From assembly GCA_037783415.1 (NCBI GenBank), contig JAZGTN010000037.1, positions 5,752,501 to 5,816,500 on the forward strand: 64,000 bases of DNA, written 5' to 3'. Below are positions 35,378-47,900 of this stretch, in pieces. The position numbers and the translations under genes were made by a program. Position 1 is the first letter of the stretch. Each line of letters begins with the position of its first letter. Source of the DNA: Leptasterias polaris (Eukaryota; Echinodermata; Asteroidea; Forcipulatida; Asteriidae). The notes beneath the pieces are model-generated. The model was given only the letters and a program-made list of their open reading frames with translations, had not been told where the DNA came from and searched no databases.

Positions 35378-35627
35378 GGCCCAATTTCATGGCTCTGCTT
35401 ACCGTAAGCAAAGAATCAGCACGTACGGAAGCAGGGAACTCCGCACTTACGTCAAGCGTATTTCACGGGTTAGCAGGGAATTTTTGCTTGTGTGCTTGCG
35501 TAGTCCACGTTACTAGGCATTCTACGCTTACACAGCTAGAGCAGAAATTCGGCGCTTGCTTGGTAAGCGGAGAATGGTGATTGCAAGCGCAGAATTCAGC
35601 GGTAAGCAGAGCCATGAAATTGGGCCC
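35378..35627 (+). mobile_element. MITE with GCCCAATTTCATGGCTCTGC ends, copy 2
   Basis: Second copy, same orientation, downstream of SLC35A2. Confidence 0.8.
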
Positions 35628-37684
35628 AGATCTTGAAGGCTAGAAGTTTTATCCAGCTGCGAGGGATCCATTGCAGACAATACTGTAGGCTCTTGATTAT
35701 AGACTTAAAGTCAAAACAAGGTCCAGGGTGAAGAGTTATTGACCATCATGGAAACTAGTTTTCTTTTGAAATACATGGTTATTCTTTAGGTTAATGTGAA
35801 AACTTTCATGTAAATACAAAGTTGCACCATTTGTGTGTGATATTTCTATTTTTGTGGTACGTAAGTATATATGATAAACATAAATGCTTTAAACTTTTGT
35901 CAGAAACTTTTTTTAGTCAGTAATCATATCGATGTCTTAGTCAGTAATCAAATTTTCATGTTTGATAGTCTGACATTTAATAAGCATTTTTTGGTTTGAT
36001 TAATTTAGGACTTTTGTAATTTTTGACAGGGATAATGTGCATGGTTTGAAACTCTGTATAAATGCCTTAAGTAATGCATTTTGTGAGTGGTATTTCTGTG
36101 TCCGTAACACAAGAAACAGTTTGAAACCCAATGACGCAAAAATACATATAAGCAATGGCATTTTTAGAAAATAGTTCCCTCTTGACATCACAGTGTAAAG
36201 TCGGCCATCTTTATTTGCAATGCCATTCATCTCTTTAACAACACTGAACTAGCCAGCCTAAAAACTTGGAGAGAATTTTGACTGGTCCTCGGGTGTTAAA
36301 CTAGTATTTGGCCAGTGGACCACTGTTAACGCTTTCAGTGCCCGCTATTGTTTACATTTTGAACCTAAAATGCCCAGCACTTTGAGCTTTTTCGAAATTC
36401 TGTATTAGGAAAAAAAAAAATCTTTCTCACCAAACAAAATGTATCTTTAATAGATGTTAATTTTGCACCGGGGAAATGTATCTTGCTGATTTGTGTTGCC
36501 TTGTACATCCTAATGGCTATTGTATTTCTTGAGTGGTGATAACATGTACGATTGATGACACTTTTTGAGTACAAAAAATACATCGTACATGTACAAGTAA
36601 CATTGGCACTTTCAGAAAAACGGAATACATCAAATAGATCGTACATGTACAACCTTGGCACTTAACATGCTGAAAGAGTTAAGGGAGAACCATGTACATG
36701 TTGCTTGTATTCTGTCCATTGCTGACCTTAGAATGGCATCTTTTAGGGGCAAGGACATTTTTCTTTTGCAATGGACATCTCTATTAAGAAAATTTTCAGC
36801 AGTGTTTTCTGCGCAGCTCTATGAAATTGGGCCCAGGGCCTGATTTCACCTCAAGTTTCCATCACATTTTGCTCTAAAATATTCCAGGATTTTTTTTCTT
36901 TAAACTTGATGTCTCAATTCTTCCATATTTTCCAGAAAAATATGAAATAATTTCTTTGGTGTATTTGTGCAGTCACTGAGGTCTGTAAAGGTCTGAACAG
37001 TAGTAGAGCATACTGTCAATAATTTGAGATTTATATTACTGCTGCTTCTTCCGTTAAAACTTTTGTATCTTTTTTTAATAAAGAAGATCTTGTCTTTTAG
37101 CTGGCATTGGGTTTAAATTAAGTGCACTGTTTGGTACGTTTTGGTTATAAACTATAATTCAAATGTACACCTCCAATTACAGAGGGGTGGGTTTGAACTG
37201 TAGTGCCAAAAAAATAGTTGCAATGTTAAGACTTAAGTTATTTATTTTTCCACTTTCTAACTATTAAATTGTTTAAATAAGAAAAGAGTTGTTTAGTTTT
37301 TGTTTATCAGTGTTATTGGTAGCGCACGTTAAGAACCCAGAACACTTATCGTGGAAGAGTAGGGTTTAACCCTGGTGTTTCTATAAAAATCATTTGTTTA
37401 AGAAAGGGCCACAAGAATCCTACACATACACCTGCAAATAAATCTGCCATTTTAAAGACTGAATGCCAAGGGAAATTAATTCTGCCTCCTGTATTACTAA
37501 ATGTACTAGGTCAAAATTTCTTCCCTAAGGTTTGCTAGGCTATAATTTTGTTCGATAAAGGTTAATTTGACATTGTTTTACCAAAAACATGGAAATTGTT
37601 TCTCTTCCATTAAGATGCTACACTTTAAGCATTCTACTTGGGCTTTCATTTATTGACTCGAACTAAAATAACAACTTTTTAATG
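35628..37684. other. No gene recognised
   Basis: AT-rich. A MITE end GCTCTATGAAATTGGGCCCA at 36818 and a SINE scrap near 37325 (AAGAACCCAGAACACTTATC) were seen. Confidence 0.5.
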
Positions 37685-38927
37685 TACCGTAATTTCTTGC
37701 GTACAAGACGCGGGGCGTACAAGGCGCAGGGCCGTGAAATTACCAAAAAAAAATCAAGCGTCAACAGACAAGGCGCACCGCCGTACAAGGCGCATGATCT
37801 TACATGCACTGTGACTGCAAACAGCAGACCGTATCGGTACATCGCCAAAAAGGGGTCATTTTGTTACCCTAAAAGTACCACGCTAATCAACATGTGAATA
37901 AATAGAAATCACATGTGCTTGAAACATGTAGAGACATGTAGAAAAGTTCATTTTAAACTGAAACAACCTACCGTTCAGCGACTTTTTCAGGAGATTCTTC
38001 TCCCGTGTGTCACAAGGGGTTGAAGGGAGTTTACAGGTGATCAACAGATTGCGCTACCGCAGGGCTGAAGAGATCTGTTTGTTCAACAGAGGGCGCTACC
38101 ATACAGGAAAAATCTCCTGCCATTCCGATATCGATGGGGACGTGACATTTATAATTAATGAGAAATTCTTTTCTTTATTTTATACCACAAACATTTATTC
38201 AAAGACGTCGTTTTTCTGGTTTGTTTTCTCCACAGTTATTTTATGTCTAACTTTTGAGCTAAAATAAACGAAACAATTAACTAAGCTGAAGGTCTACCAT
38301 AGAATTAGTTTCGAAAAAGGGTCACTTCCCGTGATTTATAATTGTTTTTTCGTTTATAAAATACAATCAATTAAAAAGTAACGATTACAGTTTATTTTTA
38401 TAAAGTTGATTAAAGTAAACCATGGACATGGTCGCACCTTTCACACAGGTTGGGTGAATGCGTAAATCACCGTTCACACAATAGAGGTTGGGTGAATGCT
38501 TCCGCAATCGTTCTGATTAATCTGAATGCAGTATTTTTGGTACGAAATCGCGGCCACAAAAGAAGTGATGAACACGTTGCTGCATTGTTGGTATGAATTC
38601 ACGGTCGTTATGTATAGGGACACGTGGCCACAAAGGCGGCTCAATACATCGCGTCATTGTCGGAATGAAAATCTGGCGACATTGTCTGGAGAGTTGAGCG
38701 CTGATAATGTACTACGTCAACAATGCGTGGTGAGTTGATGGTTGGCGACCGCATTATTAACCTGACCGCAGCTACATTAAATAGGGCCTAGATTATTTGC
38801 ACGTCGGCCGCGGTCATTTTGATCTCAAGCGACATCATACAAGGCGCACCGGAATACAAGGCGCAGTGATGATTTTGTGGTCAAAAACGTCAGATAAGAC
38901 GCGTCTTGTACGCAAGAAATTACGGTA
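37685..38927. mobile_element. Non-autonomous DNA transposon with pogo/Tc1-like ends, 1.24 kb
   Basis: Terminal repeats TACCGTAATTTCTTGCGTAC and inverse (28 bp exact), with TA at both outer edges. Subterminal words GTACAAGGCGCA recur near both ends. No transposase frame; ORFs inside are short. Placement in the TA-inserting Tc1/mariner/pogo group is inferred from the TA and the ACCGTA..TTC style. Confidence 0.75.
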
Positions 38928-41794
38928 TGTCCGTTATTAAATGAGGACCTCGGCAAGGTCTTAGCTCTTTATACAATTGGTAAGAATAACAAAAATCATT
39001 AGTCTGAAAGCTTACTGATTATCAAGTTCATACTAGAACCAATTTTTTCTGAGATATGTTTCCCTCTGAACTATCTGAAAACCTAAAAAAAACACCACTG
39101 GTTTCGGTTGTTACAACCAAAGTTAAGGACATTGCGTTTACATGCTGAAAATTAGGTACATGGTTTTCCAGTTTTGTACTGATGGATTCACAGGTTTGTT
39201 GTCTCATACAATACATGAACGCTGTCTGCGACTATTTTTCAGCATACCAATCTTGTATAATACCTTTAAATGTGCATACAGACTTTCACATGTTGGTCAC
39301 CTGGGGGTAGGCTAATAGCACTGACAAAGGACAGACAAATACTTTGTTTGTGTTTTATTTACAGAACAAGAAATCTCATAGTATTTACACAATTAATGTA
39401 CATGATAATCTATAAATATCCACATATAGAAAAAAGTAGTAAATGGCCTGAAGTTTTGTCCTAGCTCTAGCATTTCTCAAAGGCTAAAATGACAAATGAT
39501 TTACTACTCAGAAAGCTGTCCCCTTATAACTAATAATAATAATAACAGAAATTTGTAGAGCACTCTTTGATGACAGCACTTTACATACCCTGTAAGAACA
39601 AATAAAAGAGAAGGATCCAGGAACCGAAAGTACAGGCAAGAAAATCTATGCAAAACCAAATTACTTCCATTCAAGACAGTGATAAGAAGTCTACGATACT
39701 ATTTCCTGCCTCAAGTACAAAAAGTTGCCAATTACATCATAGGAGACTTCCTTCAGTTACACATACAACCGATGTAGATGTAATGTCTACGTAACAGTTG
39801 TGTTAGCAACTATCTATCCATGTCACACAGGGCAACTTGGAGGCAACCACTTGCACTGTTATGCAAAAGGAACACTTCAACATCACAAGAGACATTCTTC
39901 TAGCTGTAACTCACTATCCCCAAGAAAATAATGAAAAAACTGAAATGTGAATGAGTTTTCTTATTGGAACTGGTTGCCTGTATATTGCCTTGTGTGACCT
40001 GGCCTTATGGTTACTTCATGTGCCCATCAATACCCAACAGTGCAGTCACTGTATGAAGTGATTACATCGACCGATAAAACAGGAAAGCAGTATATATAGG
40101 TGGATCGCAATAACGTAATGAATTTCCCAAAATCCTCTCTGAATTTTTTTAATTCGCCATCTTTGAGGTACAATGACGAACGCTGTAATAGAAAACTAAA
40201 ACTAAAATCATCAATGGCAAACATTTCAGAGAGGATTGTGGGATATGTGAAGACATGCGCAATCCACCTATCCAAACTAAAAACACTATTTTTCTGTTTT
40301 CTACGAAACTAAAAAATGAGAAAAGAGGAAATCCAAGCAGATAAGCTGATTAGTTCCATACATGTTATTGTCATGGAATAAGTGTCACCTCAGTGAAAGT
40401 TGTGATTGAATTTACTTTCCTTCTTTTTCTGTTTTAAGAACATTTTAATGAGTATCAGATACAATTGCATACAGTTAAAGATTAAAACATTAAAGCTGTT
40501 TTCTTGAGCCCCCATTATTTCTGAGGTGTGTGTGTCTTTTTGGAAACTTCACAAGTAACAAGGCCAGCCTGTGTCAAGTGTTAGACATTTATTTGGGGTA
40601 ACGTTTAGAAAAACTTCCTGTCAAGTCACTGTCAGTGAAGTTAAGTGATCACAGGAACCAGTGACTTTAAGAACCCAATTGATAGATAGCAATTAAGACA
40701 TCTGCAGTTCAGTTTCAGGGGAATTTACCAATAAAACTTTCCTATCACATTACCTGTTTAGTAATAGACAAATCTATACTTGATTTCATGAATCTAAAAG
40801 AAATATGAAAGGCAGTCAAATCATAACCCCATTGGTTCTTTAAGCCTTACAAAAAAATACTTTTGTTTCCTGTAAATCGATCGACCTTTCAAAAACCTGT
40901 TGGCCGTAAACAATTTATCAATACTTCAACAAGTTTCTTGACCATTTTTAGCGCCCGCATAAGCTTGCGTGGCAACACGAGTACGGCTTAAGGGCGAACG
41001 CGCTTTAGCGACCGGTTTTCGATCATGGGTGACATGAGCATTTGTCGGGGAAATGTTTGATTCACACAGTTTCTCATTTATAGTGACCTGAGCATTAACT
41101 TTCTGTGTATTCCCAATGGTTCTGTCGCAGCGCAAGCAAACTGACACGAGGACGGCTTTACATGTAACGTTCAGTTATCATATCAACCAGGAGCATCATC
41201 TCCCCATTAATATCCCGCTTATCAACACCAACACAACGGCAACGCAAGTGCCTCACCGGGTTTCTTGGGAACAGTAGAAGCTAAAAAATCAAGCAGTCGT
41301 ACCCATCTGGAAAAGGTTTATCCTCACAACAATACATGCAACATACAATCTTGCTCCTCCCGGTTTTCCTTGTCTTTTTGGTACTTAAAATGTGCCAATA
41401 GGATTTTTTTCACAAGAGGCACTTATTTATATGTTAAAGTACATCACTGGTTTTTGGAGGAGTTAACTCGATTCCATTACTCTATTGAGCACACCACACA
41501 ATCAACCTGTGAAAATTTCATCAAATTTGGTGGTCAAAATTTAGTGAAAACAATGAAAAATGTTCCTCTTTATGTTAGAGATTTTATGCTCAATCATATC
41601 AGATATCGGGCTAACTACAAGTGTGGCAATCAAAATAAGAAACTGACATCTGTGAGTCTTTAAATGCTGTTTTCTTGACTTTTACAGTGTTTCAGGTTGA
41701 AATAATGGGTTTATAGCTCTATTAGTTAATTAAGTAACCGTAGCTCTTGGGGCTCAGCGTGTCCGATCTGTCAGAAAGATGGCTGAATAATGAT
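38928..41794. other. 3' flank of CDK20 and intergenic DNA
   Basis: Contains an AAT-repeat tail of a decayed retroelement at 39533-39600 and the fold-back element at 40096. No other gene supported. Confidence 0.5.
40096..40271. mobile_element. Short fold-back element, about 176 bp
   Basis: TATAGGTGGAT and CCCAAAATCCTCTCTGAA on the left pair with TTCAGAGAGGATTGTGGG and ATCCACCTAT on the right. Confidence 0.7.
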
Positions 41795-41971
41795 TCAGAC
41801 AAACGGAGCAATGAGGTCTGGGTCCACCAAGGACTGCTCCAGGGGTACATCGATATCGTACTCCTTGTGATGTTGACCACGATGCCGTACTTTCTTGCCA
41901 TGCTTGGGGATCGGCAACTCTGAGTGATGAGCTAGCAGCGGCTCGGTGAAGAAATAGGGATGGAGAAGGGC
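41795..41971 (-). CDS. CDK20: CDK20 exon 10 (C-terminus and stop)
   Basis: 177 nt, [20 protein letters not shown] to [12 protein letters not shown] stop at 41795-41797. Acceptor ATCCTAG. Family-typical C-terminal tail with a basic stretch ([14 protein letters not shown]). Confidence 0.95.
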   Translation of the reverse strand, partial: ALLHPYFFTEPLLAHHSELPIPKHGKKVRHRGQHHKEYDIDVPLEQSLVDPDLIAPFV

Positions 41972-44900
41972 CTAGGATAAAAATTTAAAAAAGGAATTGC
42001 TACTGATCCAGCTACAAAATCAAAACTTGGTGCCCAATTTCATAGAGGCGCTTAAGCACAAAAAATAGCTAAATACAAAACAATTTTGCTCACGGAACAA
42101 TAGATAGAAAAAGCTTACTTCAAAACATAAAATAAAATAAAACACACAAAAACCCCTCATAGGATGAGAATGCAACAAAGGACAGCAGTACAAGTTTTAA
42201 AAATTCACATAATTTATAAAGATAAAGAATGCATTGATCTATGCATTTAAAAACCAAAAGTTGTACCCAATGTGATGGAGCCCAAAACAGAAGGTTTAAG
42301 CACAAAAAGTAGCTGCTCAACACAAAACAATTTTGCGCACCAAAATACCATTTCACATGTACCGTCTGTGACTGGTTTCCTGCAAATTTTTGCTTAGCAG
42401 GAAAATCGTTAAGCAATTATTGAAACTGGGTCCAGGTTGGCCTGATGGACCAATTATTTAAGCTGGCTCCAATGTCACCCGCCCCTCCCCCACTATGGTG
42501 ATGAAATTTTATCTTGATTCTTGACATGGTATTCAACTTAGAAAAATCTCCACCCCAAATGCATATTAACTGTTCAAAATATTGAGAAACATTTGTTTTA
42601 GATTTTATGGTTGATTTTCATTAGTCCAAGAAACGTAAACATGTATTGGAATGGCCTACATTGAAGGCTGTTTACATATTAACAAAAATGTTAGTTGCCC
42701 TTTTCCTAGCAACAAATTGATTTCATAATAGATGGCTATTTTCTTTAGGTGAGGAATTTATACTCTTTTTATTTGAGACTCTGAATGAAAAATCCATCAC
42801 TGATTGGTAGGCCCAAATTGTTAGTTAAAAGGTACAAATTTAGTTATCGTCGAGACCGGACATTATCTCACACTACCAGCAGCCATGTACAAATAATAAT
42901 AATAATAATAGCAATAATTATATATTTTTTTTAACTGTCCATGTCACACAGACATCACAAAGTGCTGTACAATTAAAAATCCACAAGTTATAAAGAAGTA
43001 CAGATAAAAAACAGTCAATCAAAAGTAAAGTAATAAAAAAAATATATATATAAAATTAAGAGATAATAAAAAGTGATTCTTAAAAAGGTGGGTTTTCAAA
43101 GAAGTTTAAACACTTTCAAGGGTATCAGCAGATTGGATTGTCGCCAGCAGCCCATTCCACAAACATGGGCAAATATTGTGAATGAACAATCGCCATAGTA
43201 TTTAGTTTTGCCATGTGGCTGCATTAAACATACCGCACCAGAGGATGTCCAGCGCAGTGTGCGTGTACATGGTTGATTTGGCACTGAGTAGCTCACAAAA
43301 GTAACCTGGAGCTATTCCGAACAAGACGCAAAATTTGCAAGCAAATTTGCATGCTACAAGTGTTTCATGCATTAATAATAATAATAATAAAGACTTGTTA
43401 TGCGCACATATCCACCATGCTGGGTGTTCAAGGCGCAGTAAACCAAAAAACAAACAAAAGAAAACAGACCCAACTAAATTATTCCTTGAAAACCTGTGAC
43501 ATAAGATAAGTTTTGAGAAGTGATTTAAATGTTGTGGTACAAAGACAAGATCTAAGATTATGTGGTAGAGAGTTCCAGATGCGTGGCGCAGCTGCAGAAA
43601 AAGACCTGTCACCCCAGGAGTGTTGAGACTTGGGTTCCTTGAGGAGAAGCATGGAACTGGATCTAAGATCCCTTGACGGAGTGTAAACTTGAAGTAGTTC
43701 TGAGATATAGTGGGGAGCCTTGCCGTTAAGTGCTTTGTGGACAATGAGCATCAGCTTGAAGATGATACGTTGAGAGATAGGGAGCCAGTGAAGTTGTTTC
43801 AGAATGGGGGTGATAGAACAAGATTTTTTAGACAGTGTCACGATGCGGGCTGCGGTGTTTTGGAGGCGTTGAAGACGGGAAATCTGGTTGTTAGGAAGAC
43901 TGTAGAGAAGAGCATTGCCGTTGTCAAGACGAGAAGTAACAAATGCATGAATGACTTTTTCAGTGGCACTCTTGTTCAAGTACTTGCGTATCTTACCAAT
44001 ATTCCTGATGTGAAATGATGACACACGTATGATGTTGTTGATGTGTGGTTGAAGTGTCATTGATGAATCAAAAATAACCCCCAAGTTCCGAGCTTGCAAC
44101 GAGGGAGCTATCCGAGCATCACCGATGGAAATGTATGGCACTGAAACCTTTGTTAATTGTTGACGAGACCCAAATAGAAGGAGCTCTGTTTTATCATCAT
44201 TCAACTTCAGGAAGTTCTGTTGGGTCCAACGTCGAATCTCTTGGATGCAATTCTCAAGTCTTTCAATAGAGGTATTGGCATGTTCTTGAGTAGATTTAAA
44301 CGTGATGTAAACGCATTGTGCAAAGCATACGCAAAAGTACTTTATTTTTGTTTTGTTTTTAGTTCTTGGTCTTTCTTACCATGCCCAACATGTGGCAGAG
44401 GGTGTCCCCCTAATGTTCTCATACAAAACACACTATGTTCCTCTCGTACAGAAGTAACCCCCCCCCCCACCCACCAACCCCAAATCCTCAAACAATTTCC
44501 TGAGATTCACAGAACACAATGAAGACACAATAGGAGGGGGAGGTACACCATGCCACATATCAAGCACCCAATTTGGTCTTTTGGGGGGAAAAAAAGAAGT
44601 GATGCAGCCACGTTGGTTTGCTCCTAATCCAAGTCACCATTATCATTTCGTTATTCTATCAGTTTTTGATCGTCTTTGATTTAAATACGACTTGTTCTAT
44701 AAAAATGTGTTTATTTTTCTTTCATTTTCACCAATATGGAAATAAATGTTGAACTGAATTTAATTGAATTGAATTAAAGGCACTGTACACGTTTGGTAAT
44801 CACTCAAAATATATATTAGCATAAAAACTTACTTGGTAACGAGCAACGGAGAGCTGTTGATAGTATAAAACATTGTGAGAAACCACTCCCTCTGAAGTAA

Positions 44901-47900
44901 CGTAGTTTTTGAGAAAGAGGTAATTTCTCACTAAAATAATAAAAGACTTCTGGCCAGAAGCCTGTTATTCCTATCTGAAAGCGAACTAATTTGTACAACA
45001 AGGGCAGTGGCGGCGCTACGGGGGGGCAAATGCCCCCCCAGTAATTTTTTTTGCCCCCCCAGTTTGCCCCCCCCAGTTTTTTCCCCGATGGCGGAAAATG
45101 AGTTTTATCCCAAACCATCAGCACCCAATTTGTTACATTGTTGTTTGCGTTGTAAATAATAAACTCAATTTCATCCATCATAATTAGCTGGCACCATCAA
45201 AAAGGCCCAATACACTTTCCATCTCCGGCAATCGGTGGCACCAGACCTGTTCTAGCCTGGTTCTAGCTTGGAAACTTGCTATAAATAGAAACTTACTATA
45301 AATAGAAATGCATTGTCTGCCCAAAACCGCAAGCAGCCATCGTACACGCAGTGCAAAATCTTATTTATTTCTTGAGTGAATTGTAGGCTTATACAGTACA
45401 CACGACATAAACTTGATGTTCACGTGGATTAAAGAGTGCTGTTTATTGCCTACTGCTAGTTGTTGCGCTTAAACACTTTGGTAAAACAGTTTTTAGTTAT
45501 GGATATTAGAAAGTTTTGCAAGAAATCCCATGATGATAGGCACAGATCAGATTCTGAATCTAGCGATGAAAATCCTGAACCCAAACAGAAACACCCCAGG
45601 ATGAGTATTGACGTAAATGTCCCAGATGATCATTTTGAGGATTCGAGTGCCGATGATCAACAACATGACACAACATCAGTGAGTTTATTGGGCGAACCAG
45701 GTACCGTTGAAGAGCAATCCTTACCCAGCAGTAGTGTGAGTAGTACCGGGACACCAAATAGAAGTGGGTCTTCTGCTAAAGTCTGTGGCCCTTCTGACAT
45801 ATCCCAATCACCAGATAATGGACCAGTTCATCTTGGTGTTAATCAGCCTATCCGCTTTCCAAAGACACATGGACGAAAATTTAACACTGATTGGTATAAA
45901 GCATACCCATGGCTTGAATATTCAGCAACTGCAGACAAAGTTTACTGTTTTGTCTGTCGTCACTTTTCGTCAGGCTTGCACCCAAATGAGCAACAAACAT
46001 TTGTTTCGGAAGGATTCAATACATGGAAAAAGTGCACTGGAGAATCTTCGAAAAACAATAAACTTATCAAACACAAAGAATCTGATGCACATGTAAACAA
46101 CGCTTGTAAATACAAGGCTTACTTAGAGTCCAAACTGTCTAAAAAGACAGTATTGGACCACCTCAGTGAAGGTCATCGTCTGGTTGTAGAGAAAAACAGA
46201 GAATATATGAAAACTCTTATTGATACTTTGAGATTAACAGCCGTTCAAAACATTGCACAAAGGGGTCATCGGGAAGGAGAGACATCTCAAAATAAAGGAA
46301 ACTTCCTGGAAATATTGGACTTCTTGAAGAAGTATTCCCCATCTCTGAACGAAAGACTGTGTGAAGGGCCTAGAAATGCCAAGTACACCCACCATAGCGT
46401 ACAAGATGCTATTTTAGATATCATCAGTGATACCATCCTGGAGGAAATCAGGGAAGAAATACGAGAAGCTGGGTACTTTTCAGTACTAGTAGATGAAACT
46501 AAGGACTTAAGCAAAAAAGAACAGATGAGCTTTGTTCTTAGATACTTTGAAGATTCTGAAGTTCGTGAAGAATTCTTAGGATTTAAAGTAGCCGATGAAC
46601 TTGATGCAGAATCCTTGGCCCAATATATTCTACAAGAGTTAGAGGACAATGGGCTGGACGTCAATAACCTAGTTGGTCAGGGTTACGATGGCGCTTCTGT
46701 CATGAGCGGACGGTGTTCTGGAGTTCAAGAGAGGATACGGCGAATTGTTCCTCAGGCAATATACGTCCATTGTTTTGCCCATCGTCTCAATTTGGTTATT
46801 GTTGCCAGCGTGAAATCTGTAATTCCCGTGGCTGATTTTTTTTCAACGCTTCAAACCTGCTACAATTTTCTAAGCGGCTCTAATGTACACGCCCAATGGA
46901 TTGCCTTCCAAAAGAGAGAAGACATGTTTCCAAATGAAAAACCAATCGAGTTCAAGACAATGTCGGACACACGATGGGCATGCCAAGTGCGTGCTGTAAG
47001 TGCAATTTTATCAAGGTTTGACTGTTTTGTAAAATTTCTGCAGCATGTAGATTTATCCGACAGCAATTGAGACCGTGCATTAAATGCCAGATCAATCTTA
47101 GCGCAGCTAGACCAGAAATTCATATACTGTATGCTTCTCATGAATGACACTCTACGCGAAGCCAAGGGAGCTTCTGATGTGCTACAAAGTTCCAAACTTG
47201 ACTACATGAAAGCAGCAGGTCTAATTGAAAGCCTCATTGGAGAACTGCAAACTAACAGATGTGATGAAAAGGCCAATGAATATTTTGAGTGCTCATGTGA
47301 TATCGCTTTCAGAAATGGGTTGAAGTGTTGCAATTCGAGAAAGAGCCGCCAAAAGTCTACCCCTTCAAAGATGGACAATTTTGTAGTACTAAGTGCACTT
47401 GGAAAGCGGGACACGGTAACAGATTCATCCGATATGAAACGAGCTATATTGTATCCAACTATCGACAGTTTTCTTGGAGAACTCAACAAAAGATTTAGTG
47501 GGGAAAACCTCCAAATTTTCCGATCGCTGTCAGCAACAGATCCAACGTCAAAATGGTTCCTCGATTTTGAGACCATTAGACCTCTAGCGACCCATTATAA
47601 ACTCAATCTTGAAGACATAAAGATGGAGCTAAGACAAGCTAAGCGAATGAATGAACGTACAGGGGCTAAGTTCCATACAGTGGAGGAATTCGCAGAACAC
47701 CTGAAACCTCTATATATGGCTTTCACAGAACTTTATAAAGCGATCAAGATCTCGATGACCCTCCCAGTAAGTACAGCTGGCTGTGAGAGGAGCTTCAGCA
47801 AGCTCAAACTTATCAAAACACATTTGAGAACCACAATGGCCGACGAGAGACTTAAGAGTTTAACGGTGATTAGTGTCCATCGACAACGGGCGCTTGATAT

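Noticed and set aside
40926..41147. 73-codon minus-strand ORF
   Set aside because: No homology recognised, no splice or poly(A) context, no repeat support.
43202..43744. 180-codon minus-strand ORF
   Set aside because: It runs in a different phase through the L2-like RT C-terminus at 43479-44204 and into a neighbouring repeat.
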